NCBI GenBank assembly: GCA_011523705.1
Contig: WTGC01000019.1
Coordinates: 1 to 48,536 of the forward strand
Direction: 5' to 3'
Source: Chloroflexota bacterium
GTDB taxonomy: Bacteria > Chloroflexota > Anaerolineae > Aggregatilineales > Phototrophicaceae
DNA length: 48,536 bases
Shown one piece after another: positions 16,641 to 25,151 of this stretch. Position 1 is the stretch's first letter. Each line of letters opens with the position of its first letter. The notes under the pieces are model-generated. The model worked only from the letters and a program-made list of their open reading frames with translations. It ran no database searches and was not told where the DNA came from. A program made the position numbers and the translations under genes.

Positions 16641-18560
16641 CTACTTGCTGACGATCTGTCCCGTCTCATCACTGCGGTAGCCGCTCTGTGCCCCCAGCTC
16701 CCGCTTGAAGGCGTCGCCGCGCAGCACCTCCAGCAAGGCTTGAACCGCATCCGTCTCCAGCCGACGCTGAGGTATCGCCAGGTCAAAGCGCTCCCAAACC
16801 AGCCCGATGAAATCCAGCCCCAGCGCTTCGGCCGCCCCGCGCAAGCCCATGCCGCAATCGCCGATGCCATCAGCGACCGCCGCCGCCACCGCCAGATGCG
16901 TATATTCTTCGTGCTCGTAACCGGCGATCTCGTCAGCCGTTATCTCATGCTGCGCCAGCAAGTGATCAAAGAGCAGACGCGTGCCCGCGCCCCGCTGCCG
17001 ATTGATGTATCGCGCGCCGCGAAGGTCGGCGACTGAAGTGATGCCTTTCGGGTTGCCGGCTGGCAGGATCAAGCCCTGCTCGCGATGAGCGAAGGTCACG
17101 AGTTCAACGGGCTCGTTCGGCCCATAGCGCTGCAGATAAGGGACGTTGTAAGTCGCGGATTCCGGATGAAAGAGATGGCAGCCGGCGAGGTGCGCTTCGC
17201 CGCGCCGCAGCGCAATCAGGCCGCCGAGCGAGCCAACATTGACCGAAACAATCCGCTGGCCCGCGAACCGAGCGCGGAAATGCGTCGCCAGCAAATCCAG
17301 CATGGGATCGTGACTGCCCATGATGAGCAAGGTTTGCTCGATGAGGCGAAGTGGCTGGTACAGCGAAACCTTCAGCGTTCCGCCACGGTCGACGCCTTCG
17401 TGGAAGCGCGGGATATGCGCCAGCCCGTCGGCCTCAACCAGCGAGGTGATGACGCCGGCGCCGCGCTGCAAGGGCGTCGCTTGCAGACGTCCGTCGATCT
17501 TCGCCAGCGCCACCCGCACGAAGTCGTCATCGCCGAGCGGCGACGCGATCTTTTGCGTGGATACGGCTTCAATATTTGAAGCTTCCGGCGGCGCCATACC
17601 CAACCACTGCCTGATGAGCGGGACGATGAAGAGCTCACCGGTGAGCGCGGCGCTGACGGGATAACCGGGCACGCCGATGACAGGGACGCCAGAGACCATG
17701 CCGATGATCACGGGATGACCGGGCCGCACGGCGATGCCATGAACAAGCAGCTCGCCCAAGGCATCGATGGCTTGCGCGGTGAAGTCGTGGCTGCCCGCCG
17801 ATGAGCCGGAGAGTATCAGGATCAGATCAGGCGCTGATGCGACCCCGTCGGTCAAAGCGCGGCGTAGTTCACATTCGTCATCGCCAACAATGTCGGTTGC
17901 GCTCGCTTCACCGCCGGCTTCGCGGATCTGGCTGCTGAGAATCAGGCTGTTGTATTCGATCAGTTGCCCGCGCTTCGGTCGTTCATGCGCTGCCACCAGC
18001 TCGCTCCCGGTTGGGATGATCTGGACGCGCGGTTGACGCCGCGCCGTCACGCTCTGATGGCCACAGCCGGCCAGCGCGCCCAAATCTACGGGGCGCAGCT
18101 GATGGTTGATTTGCAGGACGGTCTCGGTCGAAACCATGTCTTCGCCCATCAGACGCACGTGCTGCCAAGGCGCGACGGCGGCATAAATCAGAATGGTCGA
18201 CTCGTCACCTTGATTGACGTTTTCGATCATGATGACCGCGTTGGTCTCTTCCGGCAGCGGATCGCCCGTGTTGACCGGAAAGGCGTCAACGCCGAGGCGA
18301 AGGGACAGCGCCTGCGTCTCCCGCGCCGAAACGGTAGCGGCGGCCGAAACGGCGTATCCGTCCATCGCGGCGCAGTGAAAGTGCGGCGAGGACAGGCGCG
18401 CGCGCACGGGCTCGGCCGTCACGCGGCCCAGCGCCTCAACCAGCGGGACCGGCTCGCCGGGGGTGGGCGTCGCTTTTCTGGCGCTTTCCAAGGCGGCTTG
18501 CAACTTCGCCCGCGCCTCTTCCAGCGGGATGTCTTCGAGAAATATGCGCCGCTTCGACAT
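16641..18560 (-). CDS. moeA: MoeA fused to a C-terminal periplasmic-binding-like domain
   Basis: 639 residues, against about 400 for plain MoeA. Residues about 1-410 are MoeA: AMDGYAV, NAVIMIEN, IPTGSELV, LSGSSAGSHDFT and GVPGYPVSAAL. Residues about 420-635 are a PBP-like domain (LLIMGSHDPMLDLLATHF, then GSLGGLIALRRGEAHLAG, LILPAGNPKGI, RQRGAGTRLLFD, GDCGMGLRGAAEALGLDF), the type seen in LysR effector domains and molybdate/tungstate-binding proteins. MoeA inserts molybdenum or tungsten into adenylated molybdopterin; the extra domain could sense or hold the oxyanion. It follows the other moeA by 14 bases. A fused form next to a plain MoeA is known in Archaea, Firmicutes and Chloroflexota. Confidence 0.93.
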   Translation of the reverse strand: MSKRRIFLEDIPLEEARAKLQAALESARKATPTPGEPVPLVEALGRVTAEPVRARLSSPHFHCAAMDGYAVSAAATVSARETQALSLRLGVDAFPVNTGDPLPEETNAVIMIENVNQGDESTILIYAAVAPWQHVRLMGEDMVSTETVLQINHQLRPVDLGALAGCGHQSVTARRQPRVQIIPTGSELVAAHERPKRGQLIEYNSLILSSQIREAGGEASATDIVGDDECELRRALTDGVASAPDLILILSGSSAGSHDFTAQAIDALGELLVHGIAVRPGHPVIIGMVSGVPVIGVPGYPVSAALTGELFIVPLIRQWLGMAPPEASNIEAVSTQKIASPLGDDDFVRVALAKIDGRLQATPLQRGAGVITSLVEADGLAHIPRFHEGVDRGGTLKVSLYQPLRLIEQTLLIMGSHDPMLDLLATHFRARFAGQRIVSVNVGSLGGLIALRRGEAHLAGCHLFHPESATYNVPYLQRYGPNEPVELVTFAHREQGLILPAGNPKGITSVADLRGARYINRQRGAGTRLLFDHLLAQHEITADEIAGYEHEEYTHLAVAAAVADGIGDCGMGLRGAAEALGLDFIGLVWERFDLAIPQRRLETDAVQALLEVLRGDAFKRELGAQSGYRSDETGQIVSK

Positions 18561-18574
18561 GGATCGGGAGCCGC

Positions 18575-19813
18575 TCAGAATCGCTCGATGTCGACGAGGC
18601 TGCCCGCGTCGTAGCCGCCGGTATTCAGCGGTATGCGCAGCAGGCCATGTGCGTCAATCAAGGTGAAGATCAAATTCGATTTGCCGAAGACGGGCTCAGC
18701 CAGCGTTTCTCCATCGGCGGCGCGGGTCAGTTTGATCGGCAGCCAGTCTTCGCGGCCCGTAACCGAAGCGATGCGCTGCGATAGCCTTGCCTTTGACGTG
18801 GCGGGCAATTCTGGCTTCCGTCCCAGGAAGCGCGCGATCAAGTGGGGCAGCAACTGCCGCGCCACCAGCAGCGCCGAGACCGGATTGCCCGGCAGGCCGA
18901 TGACGGGCTGGTTCTCGCAGACGGCGATAATCGTCGGCTTGCCCGGCTTGGTCGCCAGGCCGTGCTGCAAGATGCCGGGCTCGCCCAGCCCGTTGATGAC
19001 ATCGCGGGTGTAATCGCGCGCCGAGACGGAACTGCCGGCGCTCAAAAGCAGAATATCACAAACGGCGAAGCCGGCTTCCGCGCGTTGCCGATAATCCGCG
19101 ATGGCGTCGGCAGCGATTCCCAGCCGCATTGGCTCGGCGCCATGTTTTTCCGCCAGGGCGCTCAGGGTGTAGGCATTGATGTCGCGCACCATCCCCGGCG
19201 TCAAGCTGGCTTCCGGCGGCGTCAATTCATCGCCGCAGCTCAGGATACCCACGCGCGGCCGCGAAATAACTTCGACCTCGCTGATGCCAACCGCGAGCAT
19301 GCCGCCGATGTCTTGTGGTCGCAGCCGATGCCGGCCCTGCAGGACCAAGGCGCCCGCCGCGACATCCTCGCCCGCTTGAATCACATTTTCGCCAGGGGCG
19401 GCGGCGCGCAAGATTTCGATTTCGCCTTCATTGATGGTCTGCGTGTATTCCAGCATGACGACGGCATCGGCGCTCGCTGGCAGCATGCCGCCGGTGTGGA
19501 TGAGCAGGGCGTCGCCGGCGTCGATGTCGTCGCGCGGCGCTGCGCCCATGCGCAGCTCGCCACGAAGGCGCAGAAAAGCGGGCAGCGACTGGCTTGCGCC
19601 GAAGGTATCGGACCCCCGCACCGCGTAACCATCGACTGTGCTCTTGCGGAATGCGGGTACTTCCTCCGGCGAGCGCACGTCGGCAGCAAGGATGCGGTCG
19701 AGCGCGGCGGCGGTCGCGATGGTCTCCAAAGCGGTCTGAGGCTGCCAGTGCTGGTCGTAGAGCGCCAAGGCATCGGCGGCAGGTAAGACTTGGAAGAACT
19801 CGGGCGACGGCAT
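18575..19813 (-). CDS. moeA: Molybdopterin molybdenumtransferase MoeA
   Basis: 412 residues, standard MoeA length and order: TVDGYAVRG, ASADAVVMLEYT, RLRPQDIGGMLAVG, VGILSCGDEL, LSAGSSVSARDYT and GLPGNPVSALL, then the small C-terminal beta domain. It transfers molybdate (or tungstate) to molybdopterin in the last step before MobA action. AGGA lies before ATG 19813. The MoeA motif usually read as GGVSVGDYD appears here as AGSSVSARDYT, as in the fused paralogue. Two MoeA proteins beside one formate dehydrogenase may reflect separate Mo and W handling; that is inference. Confidence 0.94.
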   Translation of the reverse strand: MPSPEFFQVLPAADALALYDQHWQPQTALETIATAAALDRILAADVRSPEEVPAFRKSTVDGYAVRGSDTFGASQSLPAFLRLRGELRMGAAPRDDIDAGDALLIHTGGMLPASADAVVMLEYTQTINEGEIEILRAAAPGENVIQAGEDVAAGALVLQGRHRLRPQDIGGMLAVGISEVEVISRPRVGILSCGDELTPPEASLTPGMVRDINAYTLSALAEKHGAEPMRLGIAADAIADYRQRAEAGFAVCDILLLSAGSSVSARDYTRDVINGLGEPGILQHGLATKPGKPTIIAVCENQPVIGLPGNPVSALLVARQLLPHLIARFLGRKPELPATSKARLSQRIASVTGREDWLPIKLTRAADGETLAEPVFGKSNLIFTLIDAHGLLRIPLNTGGYDAGSLVDIERF

Positions 19814-19854
19814 TTCATCCTGATCGTGAAATTGAGCTACGGTGTGAAAATTCT

Positions 19855-19890
19855 ACCACAGAGGCGCGAAGGCACTGAGAACGGAGAAGG
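19855..19890. repeat. ACCACAGAGG-type repeat fragment
   Basis: The 105-base gap between fdhD and moeA contains a purine-rich stretch starting ACCACAGAGGCGCGAAGGCA. From memory it resembles a short element (CACAGAGGCACAGAG type) scattered in intergenic regions of many environmental bacteria. Only one copy is in this window, so the call is weak. Confidence 0.3.
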
Positions 19891-19918
19891 GTTCCCAATG
19901 GCCGGGCGCAGTCGCCGT

Positions 19919-20713
19919 CTAGTCCAGCCCCAGCCGCCAGCCATGCGTATACACGCGCATGCCGCCGCTGCGCACGTAGCCAGCGACGCAGATCTTCCAA
20001 GCCTGCGCCAGCTCAACCGTGACGCTTGTCGGCGCCGTTCGGCTCGCTACCAGGGGGATGCCCATGCGCCGCGCCTTGCCCAGCATCTCCGAACTGATGC
20101 GCCCGCTGGTTAACAGGATCCGGTCGCCCGTATGGATGCCATCCAGCAGCGCCTGGCCCGCCACTTTGTCGACGGCGTTGTGCCGCCCGACATCCTCGGC
20201 GCTGACTAGCAAGCCGCTCTCATCGCCAAGTACGGCGGTATGCACCCCACGCACGGCATTGTACAAGCGCGCGGCGCCCTGCAACTGCCGCATCAAGCGC
20301 AGGACAATCGCAGGCTGCGTGCGAATCGAGGAATCGAGCGAGGGAAATTCCTTCGAGAGTTCCTGCCCGGTGACGCCGCCGCCGCATCCTGTGGTCAAAA
20401 TCATGCGCCGCGGCAGATTGACTTCGCCGCGCGTCAGGATCACATCGGCCACCGCCTTCGTGCTGTTGAGCTGCAGCAGGGCAATCTCGTCGGCGGAGTC
20501 GATGATTGCTTCGTTGTAGAGGAAGCCGACGGTCAGCGCTTCCAACTGCACCGGGCTGCACATCATGGTCGCCAGCGATTCGCCATTGACGTAGATCGAG
20601 AGCAGCTGCTCATCAATCACGCCGCCATCGACTTGTCTGACCTGGTCGCCCTCGACAACTTGATAGCTGAAGGGCAGCGCACCGTCGAGCTTTTCCCTTG
20701 CTTTACTCGCCAT
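19919..20713 (-). CDS. fdhD: Formate dehydrogenase accessory sulfurtransferase FdhD
   Basis: 264 residues from ATG 20713; the open frame continues upstream but overlaps the ferredoxin subunit, and homology-like text begins only here. The start overlaps the stop of the gene before by eleven bases, so the two are coupled. Family features: [32 protein letters not shown] around C110, [14 protein letters not shown] and [10 protein letters not shown]. FdhD moves sulfur from a cysteine desulfurase to the molybdenum cofactor of formate dehydrogenase. The loop that reads C-x-x-C in E. coli reads C-G-G-G here: the first cysteine, the one needed for activity in E. coli, is kept and the second is absent. 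Confidence 0.93.
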   Translation of the reverse strand: MASKAREKLDGALPFSYQVVEGDQVRQVDGGVIDEQLLSIYVNGESLATMMCSPVQLEALTVGFLYNEAIIDSADEIALLQLNSTKAVADVILTRGEVNLPRRMILTTGCGGGVTGQELSKEFPSLDSSIRTQPAIVLRLMRQLQGAARLYNAVRGVHTAVLGDESGLLVSAEDVGRHNAVDKVAGQALLDGIHTGDRILLTSGRISSEMLGKARRMGIPLVASRTAPTSVTVELAQAWKICVAGYVRSGGMRVYTHGWRLGLD

Positions 20714-21419
20714 CGGTTTTTTCGGGATTGCGCTTCCGCCCCCGGCGCGTCTTCTGGCGCATCTCGTCGGCGCCCCAGCCTTGCTCCAAGCCCCATTGCA
20801 CTTTCGGCTTGAGCGCGCCCGTCGGGCAGACGCCGACGCATTGACCGCAGAAGACACAGGGCGATTCCGTCATCGATATGTCGAAAGCGGTGGCGACCGA
20901 TGTATCGTGCCCGCGGTTCTTCAGCGTCAAAGCGAAGGTGAATTGCGCGTCTTCGGCGCAGACTTGCACGCAGCGCCAGCACAAAACGCATTGCTCGTAA
21001 TCGCGGATGTAAAAGGGATTGTCATCAATTAACGTATGTTCACGTAAATTGGCGTCGGGGAAGCGCGCTTCGTCGGCAGCGTAATCGGCGATCATCTCCT
21101 GGATCTCGGGCGCCTCTGCCAAATTGACCGAGGCGTTCAGCATCTCGAGGATGGTGCGGCGGCTGCGCTCAACCCGCTCATTGCGCGTTTCCACCTTGGA
21201 GTCGGCTTGGCATTCGGCGACGCAGGCCGGCTGCAAGACGCGCCCGCCATCCACATCGACGACGCAGATGCGGCAGAGTCCGTTAGGCGAGGTCGCTTCG
21301 TGATAGCAGATGACGGGGATGTCGATGCCGGCTTGTTCTGCGGCATCAAGCAGGGTCGCGCCGCGTGCTACTTCAATGTCCTCGCCGTCGAGACTTAGCT
21401 TGATCGAGTCTTCAGCCAT
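20703..21419 (-). CDS. Ferredoxin-type subunit of formate dehydrogenase (NuoG N-terminal-like)
   Basis: 238 residues from ATG 21419. Residues 1-75 are a plant-type [2Fe-2S] domain with C38, C49, C52 and C66. Two [4Fe-4S] clusters follow: C144, C147, C150, C154 and C188, C191, C194, C198. In NuoG and in the N-terminal part of FdsA-type subunits, a His-Cys [4Fe-4S] motif lies between these; here the matching stretch (residues about 92-118) has no histidine or cysteine, so that cluster is missing. It would carry electrons between the FdhA active site and the NuoEF-type flavin subunit. The gene overlaps its upstream neighbour by eight bases and fdhD by eleven. It ends in a basic tail ([12 protein letters not shown]). 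Confidence 0.9.
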   Translation of the reverse strand: MAEDSIKLSLDGEDIEVARGATLLDAAEQAGIDIPVICYHEATSPNGLCRICVVDVDGGRVLQPACVAECQADSKVETRNERVERSRRTILEMLNASVNLAEAPEIQEMIADYAADEARFPDANLREHTLIDDNPFYIRDYEQCVLCWRCVQVCAEDAQFTFALTLKNRGHDTSVATAFDISMTESPCVFCGQCVGVCPTGALKPKVQWGLEQGWGADEMRQKTRRGRKRNPEKTDGE

Positions 21420-23130
21420 GTTGGATACCATTCGCTTGGAACAACTCCGGAAACTTCTCAATCGCGCTCATGACGGCGATCCCGGCGGTATGCCCCAAGC
21501 CGCAAATCGACGCTTCCGTCATCGTCAGGCCGATATCCATCAGGCGCTCGGCATCGCCCGCGTTTGGCGCGTCCAGCCGCTCTAGGATCTCGACCTGTCG
21601 CTGAGTCCCCAGTTGGCAAGGGAAACACTTGCCACAGCTCTCGTGTTGGAAAAAGCGCCCCAGCCGCTTCAGCACATCGCGCAGGTCAGTCGTCTGATTG
21701 AAAACCATGATCGCGCCGGAGCCGAAGGTGCTGCCGACCGCGCGCAAATCCTCGAAGGTCAGGCGCACGTCGATATCTTCCGGCTTGAGGAAGGTGCCAG
21801 CGGCACCGCCCATCAGAACCGCCTGCAATTCGCCGATGACGCCGCCACAGACCTGGTCCAGGAAGTGGCGCAGGGTGATGCCCGGCTCGATCTCGTATAC
21901 GCCGGGCTGGCCGACATGCCCGCTGACCGAGACCAGCTTGGGTCCGGCGCTGCCGTCTGTGCCGATTCCCTTGAACCAGTCGGGGCCTCTGTCGATGATG
22001 CTAGGCACGGCGCAGAGCGTTTCGACATTGTTGACGGCGGTCGGCTGGCCGAAGAGGCCGAATGTCGTGGGGTAGGGCGGTTTCATGCGGGGGAAGCCGC
22101 GCTTGCCTTCAACTGCTTCAAAGAGCGCCGTTTCTTCCCCGCAGATATAAGCGCCGGCGCCACGCCGCAACTCAATGTCGAGCGCGAAATCACTCCCCAT
22201 GATCGCATCGCCCAGCAAGCCCGCCGCTTCCGCCTCCTGAATCGCAGCCGCCAGTATCGCCGTCGCTTTGGGATATTCGCCGCGGATGAAAACAATCGCT
22301 TTGTCCGTACCCACGGCGTAAGCGGCCAAGGCGATGCCCTCGAGCAGCAGATGCGGCCGATGCTCCATCAGCACGCGATCTTTGAAGGTGCCCGGCTCGC
22401 TTTCGTCGGCATTGCAGACGACATACTTGATATCGCTTGGCGCGCCGCGGGTGAACTTCCATTTCAGCCCGGTGGGAAAGGCGGCGCCACCGCGCCCGAT
22501 CAAGCCGGAAGCTTCCACCTCGGCGATCACCGTTTCCGGCCTCACGTCTTGGATGGCGCGGCGCAGGGATTGGTAGTCGCCATACTCGACCAGCATCTCC
22601 GGCGCGTCCTTGAGCGTCGGCTTGAGCAGAACCGAGGATCGATCGCCCGCCGGTTGGAAGTAATCGCCATTCCATTCGTCCAGCAGCCTGTTGAGCGATA
22701 CATTGGGCAGCGCGACATCGGCCTCGCCGCGCGCGCTCGCCAAGGCGGCCGGCGCAAAATCGCACAAGCCGAGGCATGGCGAGTGCTCGACGGTGTATTC
22801 GCCGTCAAGGGTCATTTGACCTTCGCGGATGTCCAAGCGCTCGCACAGTTCATGCAAGACCTCATCCGCGCCAGCCAGCGCGCAAGTCGGATCCGTACAG
22901 ACGCGAACGATGCGGCGGCCGGTCGGCTCGTCGTGAAAAAGGCTGTAAAAGCCGATCACGCCGAAGATATCGGCTTCCGGCACGCGCAGCAGGTGCGAAA
23001 TTCGGTGCACATGTTCGGGGCTGATGCTGCCGAAAGCGCCTTGCACATCCCAGAGGACTGGCAGCAAAGCTTCGCGTCCGCGGCCTTGGTACTTCGCAAG
23101 AAGCGTATCGACGCCGGAATCAATCGTCAT
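21412..23130 (-). CDS. NuoE-NuoF fusion, NADH-binding diaphorase subunit of formate dehydrogenase
   Basis: 572 residues from ATG 23130 (a GTG two codons upstream is possible; no good ribosome site is visible for either). Residues 1-145 are NuoE/FdsG-like with [2Fe-2S] ligands C78, C83, C119 and C123. Residues about 180-572 are NuoF/FdsB-like: FMN/NADH glycine motif GRGGAAFPTGLKW from 212, GAGAYICGEETAL, and the [4Fe-4S] ligands C499, C502, C505 and C543. It passes electrons from formate to NAD+, or in reverse. The fusion of two subunits into one chain is known in several NAD-linked formate dehydrogenases and hydrogenases. It sits 41 bases after mobA and overlaps the ferredoxin subunit by eight. 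Confidence 0.94.
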   Translation of the reverse strand: MTIDSGVDTLLAKYQGRGREALLPVLWDVQGAFGSISPEHVHRISHLLRVPEADIFGVIGFYSLFHDEPTGRRIVRVCTDPTCALAGADEVLHELCERLDIREGQMTLDGEYTVEHSPCLGLCDFAPAALASARGEADVALPNVSLNRLLDEWNGDYFQPAGDRSSVLLKPTLKDAPEMLVEYGDYQSLRRAIQDVRPETVIAEVEASGLIGRGGAAFPTGLKWKFTRGAPSDIKYVVCNADESEPGTFKDRVLMEHRPHLLLEGIALAAYAVGTDKAIVFIRGEYPKATAILAAAIQEAEAAGLLGDAIMGSDFALDIELRRGAGAYICGEETALFEAVEGKRGFPRMKPPYPTTFGLFGQPTAVNNVETLCAVPSIIDRGPDWFKGIGTDGSAGPKLVSVSGHVGQPGVYEIEPGITLRHFLDQVCGGVIGELQAVLMGGAAGTFLKPEDIDVRLTFEDLRAVGSTFGSGAIMVFNQTTDLRDVLKRLGRFFQHESCGKCFPCQLGTQRQVEILERLDAPNAGDAERLMDIGLTMTEASICGLGHTAGIAVMSAIEKFPELFQANGIQHG

Positions 23131-23171
23131 AACCACATTGTAACAGATTGTGGCGCCTGCAATCTTGGCGG

Positions 23172-23783
23172 CTAATCTGACGCGCAGAGCAGTCGTTCGG
23201 CTTCCGCGAGTTCTGCGGGCGTGTTGAGATTGGCGAAGCAGCGCCCCAGCGGGTCAAAGGCGGCGTATTCGGTCTCGTCGAGATAGCGGACGCGCATCTG
23301 GTCGTAGAAGCGTATGATCTTCAGCCGGTCGGCCGCCAGTTGGTTTGCGATCGGTGCAATGCAAGTCTTCTTGTAGATCGCGTGCAAGCCTTGCGGGTAG
23401 CAATCGACGCGCGGCGCCACAATGTCGATGTCTGCGCGAATCTGATCCGCCATGTAGCGCAACAGGTCCGAGTTGACGAAGGGCATATCGCAAGCCAACA
23501 CGAGCACATCGGGACACTGCGCCTGCACGAGCGCGGTGTAGATGCCGCCGAGCGAGCCCTTGTTGGGCAAGATGTCGCGATGCATCGGCAATCCAAGATG
23601 GGCGTACTGCGCAGGCATGTTCGTGATCAGGATCGTCTCGTCTTGGCCAAGTTCGGCGCTGCGCTCGATGACGTGCTCGATCAGGGGCTTTCCCGCGAGG
23701 TGGACGAAGGCTTTATCGCGCCCCATGCGCCGGCTCTGCCCACCGGCGATGATGGCGAGGGAAAAAAGGTCGCCAGCAGTCAT
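23172..23783 (-). CDS. mobA: Molybdenum cofactor guanylyltransferase MobA
   Basis: 203 residues with the nucleotidyltransferase motif AIIAGGQSRRMGRDK (residues 10-24) and LACDMPF for the metal-binding aspartate. It attaches GMP to Mo-molybdopterin to form the bis-guanine dinucleotide cofactor that FdhA-type enzymes need. It lies between the HEPN/MNT genes (11 bases) and the NuoEF fusion (41 bases), all in one direction, so it fits the formate dehydrogenase operon. Confidence 0.93.
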   Translation of the reverse strand: MTAGDLFSLAIIAGGQSRRMGRDKAFVHLAGKPLIEHVIERSAELGQDETILITNMPAQYAHLGLPMHRDILPNKGSLGGIYTALVQAQCPDVLVLACDMPFVNSDLLRYMADQIRADIDIVAPRVDCYPQGLHAIYKKTCIAPIANQLAADRLKIIRFYDQMRVRYLDETEYAAFDPLGRCFANLNTPAELAEAERLLCASD

Positions 23784-23794
23784 ACCATGCGCCG

Positions 23795-24145
23795 CTAGTC
23801 TTCCAGTTCAATTAGGCGCTCTAGTTCGGAGATGAGCGCCGGAATGTGTTCTTTCACGGCATCCCAGAACTCGTCCTGCTCAATCGCCCAATAGTTATGC
23901 ACGAGAACATTTCGCATGCCAATCATTTTCTTCCACGGTAATCCAGGTTGCTCGGCACGCAATTCATCGGAGGTGCGGCTGGCCGATTCACCGATTAGCT
24001 CGACAGCTTTCACCAGAGCCATGCGAAACTGGATATCAGTGTTAAGCTCCTCGATCTCGCGGCCAGCAGCGAATTGCTGCGCATATTGGGCTGCATCACG
24101 CATACGCAGCAGATGTACACGGTCCCGCTCACGACTCCTTCGCAT
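23795..24145 (-). CDS. hepT: HEPN-family RNase toxin-like protein, copy 1 (HepT)
   Basis: 116 residues from ATG 24145, with GAGG eight bases upstream; a longer frame starting at 24217 is rejected because it would lie inside the MNT gene. The all-helical HEPN fold is indicated by GMRNVLVHNYW with the R-x4-H-x-Y motif (R78, H83, Y85). HEPN proteins of this group cleave RNA and are neutralised by the partner nucleotidyltransferase, which AMPylates the motif tyrosine in the studied MntA/HepT pairs. Here it overlaps its MNT partner by 17 bases. It is a paralogue of copy 2 at 24467 with the motif at the same residue numbers. Confidence 0.85.
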   Translation of the reverse strand: MRRSRERDRVHLLRMRDAAQYAQQFAAGREIEELNTDIQFRMALVKAVELIGESASRTSDELRAEQPGLPWKKMIGMRNVLVHNYWAIEQDEFWDAVKEHIPALISELERLIELED

Positions 24146-24440
24146 AGATTTGCCTCGCGTCGTCCAACACTTCGTCGCGGATGTATGGGCACAAGCCTTT
24201 TGGCGTGACCAGATCAACTCTGCGTCCGACTATGTCCTGAAAGTCCATAAGATGCCCGCCTATATCGAACAGGCTGACCCGGGCCTCGGGCTCGTATTCG
24301 ACCAGCAAATCAATGTCGCTCTCCGGCGTCAATTCGTTTCGCGCGGCTGAGCCAAACACGTACAAGCGCTGAATCGGCTGCGTCTTGCAGTAGGTGCGTA
24401 TCGCTTCCAGTGGCAGGTCAATCGCGACGGGCTCGCTCAT
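24129..24440 (-). CDS. mntA: Minimal nucleotidyltransferase antitoxin-like protein, copy 1 (MntA)
   Basis: 103 residues. The Pol-beta-type motif is intact: G30-S31 in VFGSAARNE and D42/D44 in SDIDLLVEY, with a third acidic position at GRRVDLV. In characterised MntA/HepT modules this small enzyme adds AMP to the HEPN toxin and so silences it. It starts 26 bases after the end of HEPN copy 2 and overlaps HEPN copy 1. The operon order is MNT then HEPN. Confidence 0.87.
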   Translation of the reverse strand: MSEPVAIDLPLEAIRTYCKTQPIQRLYVFGSAARNELTPESDIDLLVEYEPEARVSLFDIGGHLMDFQDIVGRRVDLVTPKGLCPYIRDEVLDDARQIYAKES

Positions 24441-24466
24441 GGTTTTAGGTTATCCAATCGCTTGTG

Positions 24467-24820
24467 TCAGTGATATTCATCTTCAAGTATGCGCTGCAAT
24501 TCGCTGATGAGATGCGGGATGTCAGCAACCACGGTATCCCACACTACTTGGAGCACGACTTCGCGATAATTGTGAATCAACCTATTGCGCATTCCGACAA
24601 TTTTTGCCCACGGAATCTGCGGATTTGCTCTGCGGCATTTGGCGGTCACTTTACTGGCAGCTTCTCCGACAGTTGCAAGTACATGCATCAATGCCAACTG
24701 TAATCGCCGGTCACGCTCCAGGGATGCGCGTGTTTCCCCGTTTGCCTGTTCCAGCGCTTCGAGAGCCCAATCCAACATATCCTGTAGGTGGATTGGATCG
24801 TTTTCAGGACTTCGTTTCAT
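24467..24820 (-). CDS. hepT: HEPN-family RNase toxin-like protein, copy 2 (HepT)
   Basis: 117 residues, R78, H83 and Y85 in GMRNRLIHNYREV. It has the same motif positions as copy 1, and the C-terminal helix (IPHLISELQRILED against IPALISELERLIEL) is nearly the same, so the two arose by duplication. It overlaps its MNT partner by 17 bases, exactly the overlap seen in pair 1. No strong ribosome site; translational coupling to the MNT gene is likely. Confidence 0.85.
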   Translation of the reverse strand: MKRSPENDPIHLQDMLDWALEALEQANGETRASLERDRRLQLALMHVLATVGEAASKVTAKCRRANPQIPWAKIVGMRNRLIHNYREVVLQVVWDTVVADIPHLISELQRILEDEYH

Positions 24821-25115
24821 AAATCGGTCTTGCGCTGTCTATCACCTGCTGACGATAAGACTTGCGCAATTCCCCTGCCATGCGGAGATCTACCTTCCGC
24901 CCTATCAGCCTTCCAAGGTCTATCTCATGCCCAGCAAGAGTTAAGAGGGTAACGGTCGCCCCAGGACGATACTCTACGAGCAAATCAATATCACTCTCAG
25001 GTCTAAGCTCACCCCGAAGCGCCGAGCCAAAAAGTGACAAGCGCTCTATCGGCTGCGTCTCGCAATATGCCCGTATCTCTTTTACCGGCAGGTCAACTTT
25101 CGCCATCTTGGTCAT
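24804..25115 (-). CDS. mntA: Minimal nucleotidyltransferase antitoxin-like protein, copy 2 (MntA)
   Basis: 103 residues. G30-S31 in LFGSALRGE, D42/D44 in SDIDLLVEY and GRKVDLR show an intact nucleotidyltransferase core. It follows the formate dehydrogenase catalytic gene by only 36 bases and is on the same strand, with no promoter or terminator apparent in the gap. An internal ATG at 25106 is an alternative start. It pairs with HEPN copy 2. Confidence 0.86.
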   Translation of the reverse strand: MTKMAKVDLPVKEIRAYCETQPIERLSLFGSALRGELRPESDIDLLVEYRPGATVTLLTLAGHEIDLGRLIGRKVDLRMAGELRKSYRQQVIDSARPIYETKS

Positions 25116-25151
25116 GATGTTTTCTCGCTGTCCTATCGCAGTTTTCCAAGC

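Noticed and set aside
21613..23175. Long open frame (520 residues) on the plus strand opposite the NuoEF gene
   Set aside because: Mirror frame of a high-G+C gene; the minus-strand product has full NuoE/NuoF motifs, and the plus-strand translation shows no family text.
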